From contig CAVDQG010000005.1 in the NCBI GenBank assembly GCA_963611165.1, positions 1 to 64,000 on the forward strand: a DNA stretch of 64,000 nucleotides. Reading direction: 5' to 3'. This DNA comes from SIG603 sp963611165 (GTDB lineage: Bacteria; Bacillota; Clostridia; Oscillospirales; Acutalibacteraceae). The notes beneath the pieces were generated by a model that saw nothing but the letters and a program-made list of their open reading frames with translations, was not told the origin of the DNA and did not search any database. Positions 7,718 to 17,326 of this stretch are shown here, piece by piece (positions within the stretch are counted from its first letter, which is position 1; every line of letters begins with the position of its first letter). Position numbers and translations under genes: made by a program.

Positions 7718-9556
7718 TTATTTCTCTTCAATGAAGAATCTTTTATACCAAACAAGGAAGGTATAGACTGTCCATACTTTTCTTGAATTGTCCTTTTTAA
7801 GAGCCTTGTGTTCATCAAGAAGCTTCACAAGAAGATCGGTGTTGAAGAATTTCTTTGCCGTCTCGTCTGTAAAAGCGTCCTTGACGATATTGTAATATTT
7901 ATCCTGCTTGAGCCACTCTCTTGTCGGAACCGGGAAGCCGAGCTTTTTCTTTGTCGACCACTTCTCCGGCATACGTCTTGCGGCGGCAGTTCTCATAGCG
8001 TACTTTGTTGTTGTGCCGTTCACACGGTACTTAAGCGGAATTCTCTGAGCAACCTTCATGATCTCTCTGTCGAGGAACGGAACTCTGACCTCGAGAGAGT
8101 TTGCCATGCTCATTTTGTCGGCTTTGAGAAGAATATCGCCGACCATCCACATGTTGATATCGAGGAACTGCATCTTTGTGACAGCGTCCTTGTCCTTTAC
8201 CATATCGTAATAAGGCTTGACCATAGCGGCAGGGGACTTTGCGTCTGTCTTAATCTTGAGAAGATTTTTTCTCTCCTTCTCTGTGAACATATAAGCGTTT
8301 CCGATAAAGCGCTCCTCAAGAGTCTTGCCGCGGCGGACAATATAGTTAATGCCGTGAACCTGCGGAAGGTGTGAAGCCGCCTTGCCGAGAACTCTTCTCA
8401 AGCCGAACGGAAGCTTGTCGTAAGCTGTCAGATCGAGCGGCTCGTGGTAGATGTTATATCCGCCGAAAAGCTCGTCTGCGCCCTCGCCCGAAAGAGCTAC
8501 CTTCAAGTGCTTAGCCGCCGTGTTGCAGACAAAGTAGAGTGCAACGGCTGACGGGTCTGCCAAAGGCTCGTCCATATGATACTGAATCTTGGAGAAGTTG
8601 CCCCAGAAATCATCTGGAGTGATAACTCTCGAGATATTCTTAACGGGAATGAGCTCGGAAAGCTCCTTAGCGTAGCTTATCTCGTTGTATTTCTCTCCGT
8701 TGTCAAATCCTACCGTGAAGGTCTTGTCGACATTCGCAGAGCATGCAACATAAGAAGAATCGACTCCGCTTGAAAGGAACGAACCAACTTCAACATCGGC
8801 AATCTTATGAGCCTCAACGGAGTTGTCGAAAGCTTTTTCGATGGTATCTGTCCAGTACTCGAGGGACTTATCCTCCTCGGCATTGAAATCAGGAAGCCAA
8901 TAGCGAACCTTTTTCATCTCGCCGTTCTTGTATATAAAGTAATGAGCAGGAGTAAGCTTATAAACATTCTTGAAGAAGGTCTCCTCTCCCGGTGAATACT
9001 GGAAGCTGAGGTAATTCTCAAGCTGTCTTTCGTTTAACTCCTTCTTGAAATCGGGATGAGCAAGGAAAGACTTAATCTCTGAGCCGAACATGAAGCTATC
9101 GCCCATCTGAGCAAAATAGAAGGGCTTGATTCCGAAATTGTCACGGCAGCCGAAAAGCTCCTTTTCCTTTCTGTTCCAAATAACAAAGGCATACATTCCT
9201 CTGAGCTTCTTCGGAAGACCCGTACCCCACTCCTCATAGCCGTGAACCAGCGTCTCGGAGTCGGTATTGGTGTAGAATTTATGGCCTGCGTTAATGAGCT
9301 CCTCACGAAGCTCCTGATAGTTATAGATTTCTCCGTTGAAAAGGAGAACAAGATTTTTGTCCTCGTTATAAATCGGCTGTCTGCCGCCGTCAAGGTCGAT
9401 AATGGAAAGACGTCTGAATCCGAGAGAAATACCGTCATCTACATAGTAGTCTGCGTCATCGGGGCCTCTGTGAGCAATTCTGTCGCACATATCCTTAATG
9501 ATTTCTGCATGGTTCATTTCTTTTTCGGTGTGAATGTAACCGGCAAATCCGCACAT
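7718..9556 (-). CDS. asnB: Asparagine synthase (glutamine-hydrolysing), paralogue 2
   Basis: This 612-aa paralogue of the gene at 4607 has the same layout: Cys2 nucleophile, FNGEIYNYQELREEL in the glutaminase domain and LSSGVDSSYV in the synthetase domain. Another ATG two codons upstream (9562) would bury the nucleophilic Cys, so 9556 is the chemically sensible start; GAGG is 9 nt away. It is the first gene of the operon, followed after 17 bp by the ATP-grasp ligase. Keeping two full-length copies around a ligase suggests different acceptors or a two-step amidation. I see no missing catalytic residue in either copy. Confidence 0.88.
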   Translation of the reverse strand: MCGFAGYIHTEKEMNHAEIIKDMCDRIAHRGPDDADYYVDDGISLGFRRLSIIDLDGGRQPIYNEDKNLVLLFNGEIYNYQELREELINAGHKFYTNTDSETLVHGYEEWGTGLPKKLRGMYAFVIWNRKEKELFGCRDNFGIKPFYFAQMGDSFMFGSEIKSFLAHPDFKKELNERQLENYLSFQYSPGEETFFKNVYKLTPAHYFIYKNGEMKKVRYWLPDFNAEEDKSLEYWTDTIEKAFDNSVEAHKIADVEVGSFLSSGVDSSYVACSANVDKTFTVGFDNGEKYNEISYAKELSELIPVKNISRVITPDDFWGNFSKIQYHMDEPLADPSAVALYFVCNTAAKHLKVALSGEGADELFGGYNIYHEPLDLTAYDKLPFGLRRVLGKAASHLPQVHGINYIVRRGKTLEERFIGNAYMFTEKERKNLLKIKTDAKSPAAMVKPYYDMVKDKDAVTKMQFLDINMWMVGDILLKADKMSMANSLEVRVPFLDREIMKVAQRIPLKYRVNGTTTKYAMRTAAARRMPEKWSTKKKLGFPVPTREWLKQDKYYNIVKDAFTDETAKKFFNTDLLVKLLDEHKALKKDNSRKVWTVYTFLVWYKRFFIEEK

Positions 9557-9698
9557 ATACATTTACCTCTTTTCTTTTTACTTCTTAGTCTTCTTTCTTT
9601 TGTCAGTCCGTCAGGCGGACTAAATGTTTCTTTTACTATTGATTTTTTACGCTATAAATTTTAAAATACCTATAAGCTTTTGTTTTTGCTTAATATAA

Positions 9699-9718
9699 TT
9701 CTGAGATTTATCTCTGAA
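9699..9718. promoter_or_regulatory. Near-palindrome between asnB operon and phosphatase gene
   Basis: TTCTGAGATTTATCTCTGAA is a 20-bp dyad with one mismatch per arm, in the 231-bp divergent region between the asnB operon and the histidine phosphatase gene. It could be an operator for either side. No regulator is next door. Confidence 0.3.
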
Positions 9719-9787
9719 TATACCAAGTAATTATATTACAATTCTAATTTATTGTAAAGTTAATTTAATCACGAAAGGTTTTTTTGA

Positions 9788-10450
9788 ATGAAATCTTATG
9801 TAATCCATCTTATCCGCCATGCTGTCTGCGAGGGAAACCTCGAGGGAAGATATATCGGCAGAACCGAGTCCCCCATTGCCGACGAGGGAATAAATTCTCT
9901 TCTTGAGATTAAGCAAAATGCCGAGTATCCCGAGGCTCAGGCTTTCTATGCAAGCCCCTCCACGAGATGCGTCGATACCCTGAAAATCCTCTATCCGTGG
10001 GCAGAACCCGAGGTTATTCTCGAAATGGCTGAGTGCGATTTCGGTGACTGGGAGAACAAAACCGCCGAGGAATTAAAGGACGATCCGAAATTTTCCGAGT
10101 GGATGGCAAAGGGACAGAACGCCGCACCGCCAAACGGCGAAAGCAGTGCCGTGTTCATGCACAGAGTATGCGTTGGATTTGAAACTCTTGTTAAGAACAT
10201 GATGTTCACAGGCACAAACAGCGCTGTACTCGTAACCCATGGCGGAGTCATCATGACTATTCTTGCGGCTTACGGACTTCCGAGAGCCAAGCTGACAGAC
10301 TGGATGTGCGACCCCGGCTACGGCTACTCCATTCGCATCACGCCGTCGCTTTGGACAAGAAGCATGGTTGGCGAGGTATTTCAGCTTTTACCGATACCGA
10401 ACGACCAAAAGAAAGAGGAATTAGGCCCCGACAATTTCTTTGATATCTGA
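9788..10450 (+). CDS. Histidine phosphatase superfamily protein
   Basis: This 220-aa protein has the phosphoglycerate-mutase-like fold. LIRHAVCEGN at residues 8-17 holds the phosphorylated His11, STRCVDTL is the second Arg motif, and VTHGGVIM carries the second catalytic His. The usual RHG triplet reads RHA here, and the motif is followed by Cys-Glu-Gly-Asn rather than Glu-Thr-x-x-Asn, so substrate specificity is uncertain (phosphatase of sugars, nucleotides or alpha-ribazole phosphate). It is followed 18 bp later by a cupin gene and probably cotranscribed with it. Confidence 0.85.
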   Translation: MKSYVIHLIRHAVCEGNLEGRYIGRTESPIADEGINSLLEIKQNAEYPEAQAFYASPSTRCVDTLKILYPWAEPEVILEMAECDFGDWENKTAEELKDDPKFSEWMAKGQNAAPPNGESSAVFMHRVCVGFETLVKNMMFTGTNSAVLVTHGGVIMTILAAYGLPRAKLTDWMCDPGYGYSIRITPSLWTRSMVGEVFQLLPIPNDQKKEELGPDNFFDI

Positions 10451-10468
10451 TAAACGGAGGAAAAACTT

Positions 10469-10798
10469 ATGACTATTGATTTTTTAAGCACAGGATATGC
10501 CGCTATCGAGCATTTTAACGGTGGTGAGGGAACATTTTTCGCTAAAATCGTCAATGACGGACTCAACAAGATAATCAGCGGAAAGCTTGAGCCTGGCTCT
10601 ACAATCGGAATGCACTGCCACGCTACCAACTCGGAGATTATCTTTGTTGTCGAGGGCGAAGGCACTGTCAAAACACCTAACGGCGACGAAACCGTCAAGG
10701 CGGGTCAGTGCTCCTACTGCAAAAAGGGCGAATCTCATTCCCTTTGCAACACAGGAAGCACCGTCCTCAAATTCTATGCTGTTGTACCCGAGCAGTAA
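10469..10798 (+). CDS. Single-domain cupin protein
   Basis: This 109-aa beta-barrel protein has both cupin motifs. The first, GMHCHATNSEIIFVVEGEG, supplies two His and a Glu; the second, around GESHSL, supplies another His. These should bind one divalent metal. Such small cupins may be isomerases, dioxygenases or sensors; the sequence does not decide. GGAGG precedes the ATG, and the preceding phosphatase gene ends 18 bp upstream. Confidence 0.85.
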   Translation: MTIDFLSTGYAAIEHFNGGEGTFFAKIVNDGLNKIISGKLEPGSTIGMHCHATNSEIIFVVEGEGTVKTPNGDETVKAGQCSYCKKGESHSLCNTGSTVLKFYAVVPEQ

Positions 10799-10820
10799 AA
10801 ACACCCAATAAAGCAAGCGA

Positions 10821-10851
10821 AGCGACTCCTTTAAAGGGAGTCGCTTTTTTT
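10821..10851 (+). terminator. Intrinsic terminator after the cupin gene
   Basis: A 9-bp GC-rich stem (10821-10829 and 10837-10845) is followed by seven Ts. It also lies just beyond the end of the convergent peptidase gene. Confidence 0.88.
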
Positions 10852-10854
10852 GTA

Positions 10855-12279
10855 TCAGAGTATTTTGTCAAGCTCATAGACAGACTTAACGTAGATTTTG
10901 AACGAAGTGAACCAGTCCTCAAGGCAGTTTACCTCATCGGGGCCGTGTGCTCCGCCGTGTCCCTCAGGCAAAAACTCGGGAGCTTTACCGTTCTTAAAGC
11001 CGGGGCCGAAGCTCATAGCGTTGGGGATAACTCGGCTGTAAGTTCCGCCGCCCATGCTGTACGGCTTTGCGTCCTCACCTGTAAGCTCGTTATAAACCTT
11101 GAGAAGCGTCAGAACCTTCTCGTCCTCTGGGTCGATGTAATACGGACTTGCAACAGAAATGTTTATGAGACCGGAGCCGTACTTTTCACCGAGTGAAGAC
11201 AGCTTGACTGTAATTTCCTTGGGGTCGGAAGAATGTGGATATCTTATGTCAATTTCAAGCTGAGCGCTGTCGCCGTGCTTTCTGATTACACCTGCGTTAA
11301 TGGTCAGCTTGCCCATTTTCTCGTCCTCGTTGTCAATGCCGAAGCCCTCACCGTACGGTGAATAGAATCCGTCATAGATAAACTTAACTCCGCCAAAATC
11401 AAGCTCTGTCTTGCTCTCAAGCTCGGATGCGACCTCGGAGAGATAAACAAGAGCGTTTTTCTTTCCCTCAGGAGCAGCCGCATGACCGCCCTTGCCGAAA
11501 GCGGAAAGCTTTACATTTCCGTCCTTAAGAGTTTCAAGCTTGATGTTGTCAAACTCAGCGAGCAAGTCAGCCGCTTTTTCAGCGTCAATTCCGCTTATGA
11601 CCATATAAGCCTCATCGGGAATTGCATTTCTTACATTACCCGCAAAAATATCGACAACATTCTTTCCCATAGGGATTTTGAATGCGGCGTCATAGCCGCC
11701 CTTCTGAGCAAAGCAGACAGGGAAACCGCAGTCGGCAACGATTGAGAACTTAGGCACAACGCCCTTAAATTCATTCACATACCACTTGAAGTCAGCCATA
11801 CCCGTTTCCTCGGCACAGCCAGCCATAAGTCTTAATGTGTTGTTAAGCGGAATATTGTTTTCCTTGAAAAATCTCATGAGGAACAGGCATGAAATTGTGG
11901 GGCCCTTGTCGTCGCTTACGCCTCTGCCGATTAAATAGCCGTCCTTTTCGCTCATCTCGTACGGCTTGTAAATCCAGTGGTCACCCTCGGGAACAACGTC
12001 AAGATGGCAGGCAAAGCCGATTTCCTCTTTGCTGTCACCGTAAATAATCGCACCGCAGTATCCCTCGTAGTCCTCAGTCTTAAAGCCGTAGTGCTTGCCT
12101 CTTTCAAGTGCAAAATCGAGCATCTTTCTGCAGTCCGGACCATATGGCGCATTTTTTTCTGCAAGATCTGCTCTTGAAACAGACGGGTGAGCGACCCACA
12201 AGCCGAGCTCTTTTTTCATTTCTTCCTTGTGAGACTCAAGCCATTCTTCCAAAAGCTTATCAAATTCTGTATTAGTCAT
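10855..12279 (-). CDS. M20 family dipeptidase (Sapep/PepV-like)
   Basis: This 474-aa protein is the usual length for the Sapep/PepV metallodipeptidases. Metal and catalytic motifs are visible: FACHLDVVPEG (first metal His and catalytic Asp), GRGVSDDKGP (bridging Asp), GCAEETG (catalytic Glu pair) and a late GHGGAHGPDE His. It should hydrolyse dipeptides in the cytoplasm with Mn or Zn. It is a single gene, convergent with the cupin gene. No secretion signal is present. Confidence 0.9.
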   Translation of the reverse strand: MTNTEFDKLLEEWLESHKEEMKKELGLWVAHPSVSRADLAEKNAPYGPDCRKMLDFALERGKHYGFKTEDYEGYCGAIIYGDSKEEIGFACHLDVVPEGDHWIYKPYEMSEKDGYLIGRGVSDDKGPTISCLFLMRFFKENNIPLNNTLRLMAGCAEETGMADFKWYVNEFKGVVPKFSIVADCGFPVCFAQKGGYDAAFKIPMGKNVVDIFAGNVRNAIPDEAYMVISGIDAEKAADLLAEFDNIKLETLKDGNVKLSAFGKGGHAAAPEGKKNALVYLSEVASELESKTELDFGGVKFIYDGFYSPYGEGFGIDNEDEKMGKLTINAGVIRKHGDSAQLEIDIRYPHSSDPKEITVKLSSLGEKYGSGLINISVASPYYIDPEDEKVLTLLKVYNELTGEDAKPYSMGGGTYSRVIPNAMSFGPGFKNGKAPEFLPEGHGGAHGPDEVNCLEDWFTSFKIYVKSVYELDKIL

Positions 12280-12388
12280 CAGAGTAACCCTTTCTTTGAA
12301 ACGGATTTTTTAATTAATAAATATACGCTGATTTTATCACTAAGTGAAACTTTAGACAAGGTGTTTTATTTTGATGCGTGCGTCGGCA

Positions 12389-14551
12389 CTATATTTTCTC
12401 AAGCTTAGCCTTAAAGCTGATTTTTCTGTTTGTGCTCAAATCATCGAATTTAATCACATAACAGCCTTTGTCACGCATAATATCGATTATCTCGCCCTCA
12501 CCCATTACGCTGTGATGTATCCTCGTTCCCACCGTCATAATCTCACTGAGAGCAAGGCCTTGAAGGCTTTTATCACTGCTTACGATTATCCTTTTCGTCT
12601 CGTCAAGAAGCAAGGGGTCGAGCTCTTTCGCATAGCGGATAAGCTCTTTGTCAATGTTAAAGATAAATCTCGACGGATACCTGAAAGAGCCCTCAAGATT
12701 TTTCCCCTCGGGCTCGGTGATGCAGAGCGATTTTTTCGCTCTTGTCAAAGCGACAAACGCAAGGCGTCTTTCCTCCTCCATCTGCGCAAGACTGCTTGTT
12801 TTTCTTGACGGAAAAATGCCCTCGTTCATTCCCACAAGAAACACATGCTCAAACTCGAGTCCCTTTGCCGTGTGAACGGTCATCATTTTGACCTTTCCCG
12901 TTTGGTCGGGAACATCGCTGTTTGTCATGAGTGCGATTCTCGTGAGATACTCCTCAGCACTGAAATCCTCACCGCAGCTTTCTTCAAACTCGGTTATCGC
13001 CTGCTTCAGTTCCGCTAAATTATCGAGCCTTGCCTGACTTCCCTCGAGACGAAGGCTTGCCTCGTAGCCGCTTTTATCCAGCACAAGACCGATTAAATCG
13101 GAGAGCGACATAAAGTGATGCTGTCCCGAGAAATCCTCGATTAAATCGACAAAAGCGTTTGCTCCCGTCCCCTTGAAAATGTCGGCGTCAAGGTTTCTCT
13201 TCATCGCATCATAAAGAGAAATTTCCTCTTTCTCTGCAGTCTGTTTCAAAAAGCTCATGCGCTTCTCGCCTATGTTTCTCTTCGGTTTATTGACAATTCT
13301 CTCAAACGACAAATCGTCCTTGTAGATTATCATTCTGAGATAAGAAACCGCGTCCTTAATCTCCGTTCTCTCAAAGAACTGCACTCCGCTGTAAATCGAG
13401 TACGGAATTTTTCTTTTTATGAAAACATCCTCCAATTGCCTGGAGAGATAATGCGCCCTGTAAAGTATCGCAATACTCTCGAACGGAACGCCTCTTTTCG
13501 TAAGCTCCGTGATTTCATCGGCGATATATTCAGCCTCCTGTTCGGCTGTGTCGGCATGAAAATAAACGGGCAAAGTGCCGCTTTCATTCTGTGCGACAAG
13601 ATTTTTCTCCACTCTGTACTTATTCTTTGATATGAGAGAATTCGAAACTGCGATTATCTCGGGCGAAGAACGGTAATTTTTGTTCATCAGGATAGTTTTG
13701 ACACTGGGAAATTCCTTGTCAAACTCCATGATATATTTAACATTTGCCCCACGCCATGTGTAAATCGTCTGGTCGGGATCTCCGACAACGAATAAGTTGC
13801 CGTGCAAGGTGCAAAGCACCCTCATCAAATGATACTGCTGAGCGTCAATATCCTGATATTCGTCAACCATGACGTATTCAAGCCGCTCCTGCCACTTAAG
13901 CTTGGTTTCTTCACTTATCTCGAATATATAGAGAACAAAATTAATCAAATCGTTGTAATCAAGCGCAAAGCACTTTTTCTCCTGATAGACATATCCCCAA
14001 AAGATGATTTCATCGACTGCGCTCGCTCTCATGTATTTGTCACGAAGCTCATCGACAGAAAGCGACAGCATGGGCTTGTAATAGAGCGGTTCATAGAGAT
14101 TTTTCTTCATCTCTATCATATCTCTTGCCTTTGAAAAGGTCATATCACGCATGGTAAGTCCACGCTCGTCATAGACAGTCTTCAGCATGGCGTCAATATC
14201 CTGATTATCAAGCACGATGAAGCTTTTCGGATAATGAATTATATGAATATCCTCGTGAAGCACGGTATCGCAAAAGCTGTGGAAGGTGCTGATGTATCCC
14301 GTGTCAGAGTCCCCCGAGAGCCGTCTGATTCTCTTTTTCATCTCATTTGCAGATTTATTGGTAAAGGTAACGCAAAGGATGTTTTCGGGCAAAATTCCGA
14401 TTTCATTCACAAGATAAGCGTAACGGTATGCAAGCGCCCTCGTCTTTCCCGAGCCCGCTCCCGCAATAACTCTGATGTACCCTTCTGTTGATGTGACCGC
14501 CTCCAGCTGTTCGGGATTGAGTCCGCTTAGATAATTTTCTTCAATATCCAT
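12389..14551 (-). CDS. pcrA: UvrD/PcrA-type DNA helicase
   Basis: This 720-aa superfamily 1A helicase shows GAGSGKTRALAYRYA (Walker A), TFTNKSANEMKKR (Ia), VDEYQDID (II), GDPDQTIYTWRGA (III), YRSSPEI (IV), MTVHTAKGLEFEHVFLVGM (V) and VALTRAKKSL (VI). The last 50 residues (VGTRIHHSVMGEGEIIDI) are a Tudor-like C-terminal domain found in PcrA, which contacts RNA polymerase. The ATG at 14551 has AAGGTG upstream; another ATG seven codons earlier is less likely. It unwinds DNA in repair and at transcription-replication conflicts. Confidence 0.9.
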   Translation of the reverse strand: MDIEENYLSGLNPEQLEAVTSTEGYIRVIAGAGSGKTRALAYRYAYLVNEIGILPENILCVTFTNKSANEMKKRIRRLSGDSDTGYISTFHSFCDTVLHEDIHIIHYPKSFIVLDNQDIDAMLKTVYDERGLTMRDMTFSKARDMIEMKKNLYEPLYYKPMLSLSVDELRDKYMRASAVDEIIFWGYVYQEKKCFALDYNDLINFVLYIFEISEETKLKWQERLEYVMVDEYQDIDAQQYHLMRVLCTLHGNLFVVGDPDQTIYTWRGANVKYIMEFDKEFPSVKTILMNKNYRSSPEIIAVSNSLISKNKYRVEKNLVAQNESGTLPVYFHADTAEQEAEYIADEITELTKRGVPFESIAILYRAHYLSRQLEDVFIKRKIPYSIYSGVQFFERTEIKDAVSYLRMIIYKDDLSFERIVNKPKRNIGEKRMSFLKQTAEKEEISLYDAMKRNLDADIFKGTGANAFVDLIEDFSGQHHFMSLSDLIGLVLDKSGYEASLRLEGSQARLDNLAELKQAITEFEESCGEDFSAEEYLTRIALMTNSDVPDQTGKVKMMTVHTAKGLEFEHVFLVGMNEGIFPSRKTSSLAQMEEERRLAFVALTRAKKSLCITEPEGKNLEGSFRYPSRFIFNIDKELIRYAKELDPLLLDETKRIIVSSDKSLQGLALSEIMTVGTRIHHSVMGEGEIIDIMRDKGCYVIKFDDLSTNRKISFKAKLEKI

Positions 14552-14669
14552 AACACACCTTCTTTCAGACATTTCTTTTGTTCTTAGATTCCATTTTTAA
14601 ATTATTCAAACAGATTTTCTCCGATTTAACAAGGCACTTACTCCCTATTATCAAGATTATAACAGAAAA

Positions 14670-14693
14670 GCTCACGGCAATAAAGCCGTGAGC
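14670..14693 (-). terminator. Intrinsic terminator after rqcH
   Basis: A perfect 9-bp stem (14670-14678 and 14685-14693) is followed on the minus strand by TTTTCTGTT. It lies 69 bp after the RqcH stop. Confidence 0.7.
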
Positions 14694-14761
14694 GAAATTT
14701 TGTTCTGAAAATTTGTTTGCTTTAATTTTTCAACCAATTTATCTTATCGGTTGATAAAGAT

Positions 14762-16561
14762 TTATTCTTTCTCGCCCTCAAAGTCCTCGGGATTAACATA
14801 AACCGTCTTGTAGTTGAAATAATTCACCATTCCCGGCTTTGCGCCTACGGGCTTGTGAACATTTCTGATTTGCGTGTAATCAACGGGAATCTGCGAGGAC
14901 TCCTTAGCCTTGGAGTGAACAGCGGCAAGCACGGCGGCATCCTCCATCGCCTTGTCGGTAGGAGTTCTTCCGTCAGTCACAAGTACGGTGTGAGAACCTG
15001 GGATATTCTTGGTATGAAACCAAATATCGTTGTTGGAAGAGTCCTTCATGGTAAGCTTGTCATTTTGACGGTTGTTTCTTCCCACAAGGACAGAAAATCC
15101 GTCTGATACCTCAAAGCGAAGCGGCTTTCCGATTTGCTCCTTTTTTTGGGGATTTTTATTACCGTTCTTGCGGTTCGTTTTCGCATCATTTGACTTGACA
15201 TATCCCTGAGCCGCAAGCTCCGAGCGGATTTCAGCCAAGTCCTGCTCCGTTTTCGCCTCGGTGAGTGCGTAAAAAACAGACTCGATATAGCCAAGCTCCG
15301 CCTCACTCAAAGCAATTTGCTCCTGAAGCTTGCTCTCTGCTGTCTTTGCCTTGCGATAGTCCTTGTAGTACTTTTGAGCGTTCTGAGAAGCCGTCCATGC
15401 GGGATTAAGCTTAATCTTTATCATAGGACAGCTTTCATCGTAGTAATTCATAAGTTCCACGCTTGAAGCGGATTTTGGTATCGCATACAAGTTAGAGTTG
15501 ATGAGGTCTGCCTTGATTCTCAATTCGTCTCGCTGAGCGCATTCTTCAAGCTCCGCACGCTGATTGTTGATTTTTCGTGCGATTCTCTCCTCACGGTTTG
15601 AAAGAAGCTTGAGTAAATCCGCCGACTTTGCACGCATTCTGTCGGCAGCATCACGCTCCTCGTAGAAATTATCGAGCAAATCCGAAAAAGGTGTTCTCGA
15701 TTCGCCGACATATCTTTTTACCGTCATTGCCGAGCCGTACTGCGTGATATTCATAAACGCAAAGTCCTTTGGCTTTTTCAGTCTCGGGTCAATCACGGTG
15801 ACGGGTGTTCCGTCAAGATTTTGTGCTCTGTCCTTTAGGTCACGAAGTGCAAACATAAGTCTGCCGAAGTCCGCGTCCGTCATATCAGTTGTGACGACCT
15901 CGTTACCCCGTCCGACCAAATGCTCAATCTCACGGCTTATAATCGGACTTATACCCTGAAGAACAGCCATAAGTGCCTTTGAGAGAGTCATAGCCTTCGG
16001 AAGCGACTTTACCGCCTTGATTATATCGCTGATTTCGGTATCGAGTATGCAAAGCTTATCCTGTGCCGGCGGATCACGGTAGATGATTCCCGGTAAAATG
16101 AGTCTTTCGGAGCTCATTTCCGCATCAACACGCCTTAACGCATCAATAACCTTGCCCTCCTCGTTTACGAATATAATATTACTGTACTTTCCCATTATCT
16201 CGCACACAAGCGAAAGCACAACATGATCGCCGAGCTCATTCACAGAATCGAATTTAAGAGTCAGTGCCCTTTCAAGTCCCTTCTGCTCCACTTCGATAAG
16301 CTTAGCCGACTGCAATCTCTTTCGCATGAGCATGCAGAGCATAGGCGGCTGCTTGGGATTTTCGGGCTTGGTAGCCGTGAAATTAACTCTTGCGGTGTTC
16401 GGTCTTGCCGAAAGTAAAAGCTTGAATGAACCGTCAAAGGTTCTCATAACAAACACAAGCTCGTCCCTCGAGGGCTGATAAATCTTATCAACTCTTCCGC
16501 CGAGCACATTATTTTCTATTTCTGCCTTTAAATGCCGCAGAAAAATTCCGTCTAATGCCAT
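14762..16561 (-). CDS. rqcH: RqcH (NFACT family) ribosome quality control protein
   Basis: This 599-aa protein has the NFACT-N domain (MALDGIFLRHLKAEI, then GGRVDKIYQPSRDELVFVMR), a central helical/coiled-coil region (about 280-430) and an NFACT-R/RNA-binding domain near 480-590 (NNDIWFHTKNIPGSHTVLV). In Bacillus RqcH binds obstructed 50S subunits with peptidyl-tRNA and adds C-terminal alanine tails. Older annotations call it FbpA, a fibronectin-binding protein. It is the last gene of a trmK-nif3-rqcH operon, 11 bp after the nif3 C-terminal fragment. Confidence 0.92.
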   Translation of the reverse strand: MALDGIFLRHLKAEIENNVLGGRVDKIYQPSRDELVFVMRTFDGSFKLLLSARPNTARVNFTATKPENPKQPPMLCMLMRKRLQSAKLIEVEQKGLERALTLKFDSVNELGDHVVLSLVCEIMGKYSNIIFVNEEGKVIDALRRVDAEMSSERLILPGIIYRDPPAQDKLCILDTEISDIIKAVKSLPKAMTLSKALMAVLQGISPIISREIEHLVGRGNEVVTTDMTDADFGRLMFALRDLKDRAQNLDGTPVTVIDPRLKKPKDFAFMNITQYGSAMTVKRYVGESRTPFSDLLDNFYEERDAADRMRAKSADLLKLLSNREERIARKINNQRAELEECAQRDELRIKADLINSNLYAIPKSASSVELMNYYDESCPMIKIKLNPAWTASQNAQKYYKDYRKAKTAESKLQEQIALSEAELGYIESVFYALTEAKTEQDLAEIRSELAAQGYVKSNDAKTNRKNGNKNPQKKEQIGKPLRFEVSDGFSVLVGRNNRQNDKLTMKDSSNNDIWFHTKNIPGSHTVLVTDGRTPTDKAMEDAAVLAAVHSKAKESSQIPVDYTQIRNVHKPVGAKPGMVNYFNYKTVYVNPEDFEGEKE

Positions 16562-16572
16562 TTTTCTTTCCT

Positions 16573-17326
16573 TTACATCATTACGGGATCGTCCTCGTCC
16601 GCAGACAGAACGAACTTCGTATCATCAATTTTTGAGAGCAGATAATCTTTAAAGCCCTCTGCGAATATCTTTTCCGTTGCGTAGTGCCCTGCCATGAACA
16701 CGGGATAAGATCTTTCATACGCAAAAAGCAATTCGTGATGCTTAGCCTCTCCCGTCAAATAGGCGTCGCACGAGGCTACCGCATCAAAGATAAATTCTCC
16801 GCCTGCTCCAGAGCAGAAGCCGATTTTTTTGATTTTTTTATTTTCTGTTCCTCGGGTGAAAACAGTATATGGAGCGTTCAGTCTTTCTTTAACAAGACCG
16901 CAAAATTCTCTTGCCGTCAATTCGTTTTCAAGCTCAGCCGTGAACATACACTCGCTGTTTTCGTCACGCTCAAAGTTAACAAGTCCCAGTCTTTCACTGA
17001 GGCTCTTGTTGACTCCGCACACGAGAGAAACATCCAAGTTTGTGTGACAGCAAATCGCAGAAATTCCCGACACTGTGAGTTCATAAAGTTCCCTTGATTA
17101 TCCTTTTTGCGGGATTAAAAATTATCGGATGATGACTTATAATCAAGTCCGCACCGATTTTCTTTGCCTCCTCCACAACGGGAAGAGAAATATCCAGTGC
17201 GATAAGCGCTTTTTCCACCTTAGCGTCGGGATTTCCCACAAGTATTCCTGTGTTGTCAAAAGACATCGACTCAGAGAACGGTGCCGCACCGTCAATTATT
17301 TTATATATATCCTTTACCGTACTCAT
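16573..17326 (-). pseudogene. Nif3/YqfO-like gene split by a frameshift
   Basis: Two adjacent frames together make one Nif3-like dinuclear-metal protein. The first (17326-17081, 81 aa) carries the N-terminus and the metal motif LIISHHPIIF, then stops at TGA after RIIKGTL. The second frame continues seamlessly as YELTVSGISAICCHTNLDVS and runs to 16573, ending with the late metal motif GHYATE. Joined they give about 250 residues, normal for the family. The shift lies at ACTTTATGA near 17085; removing one T from the TTT restores the frame. The second half could start at a GTG at 17073. Neighbours trmK (4-nt overlap) and rqcH are intact. It could be a real mutation, an assembly error or recoding. 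Confidence 0.8.
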
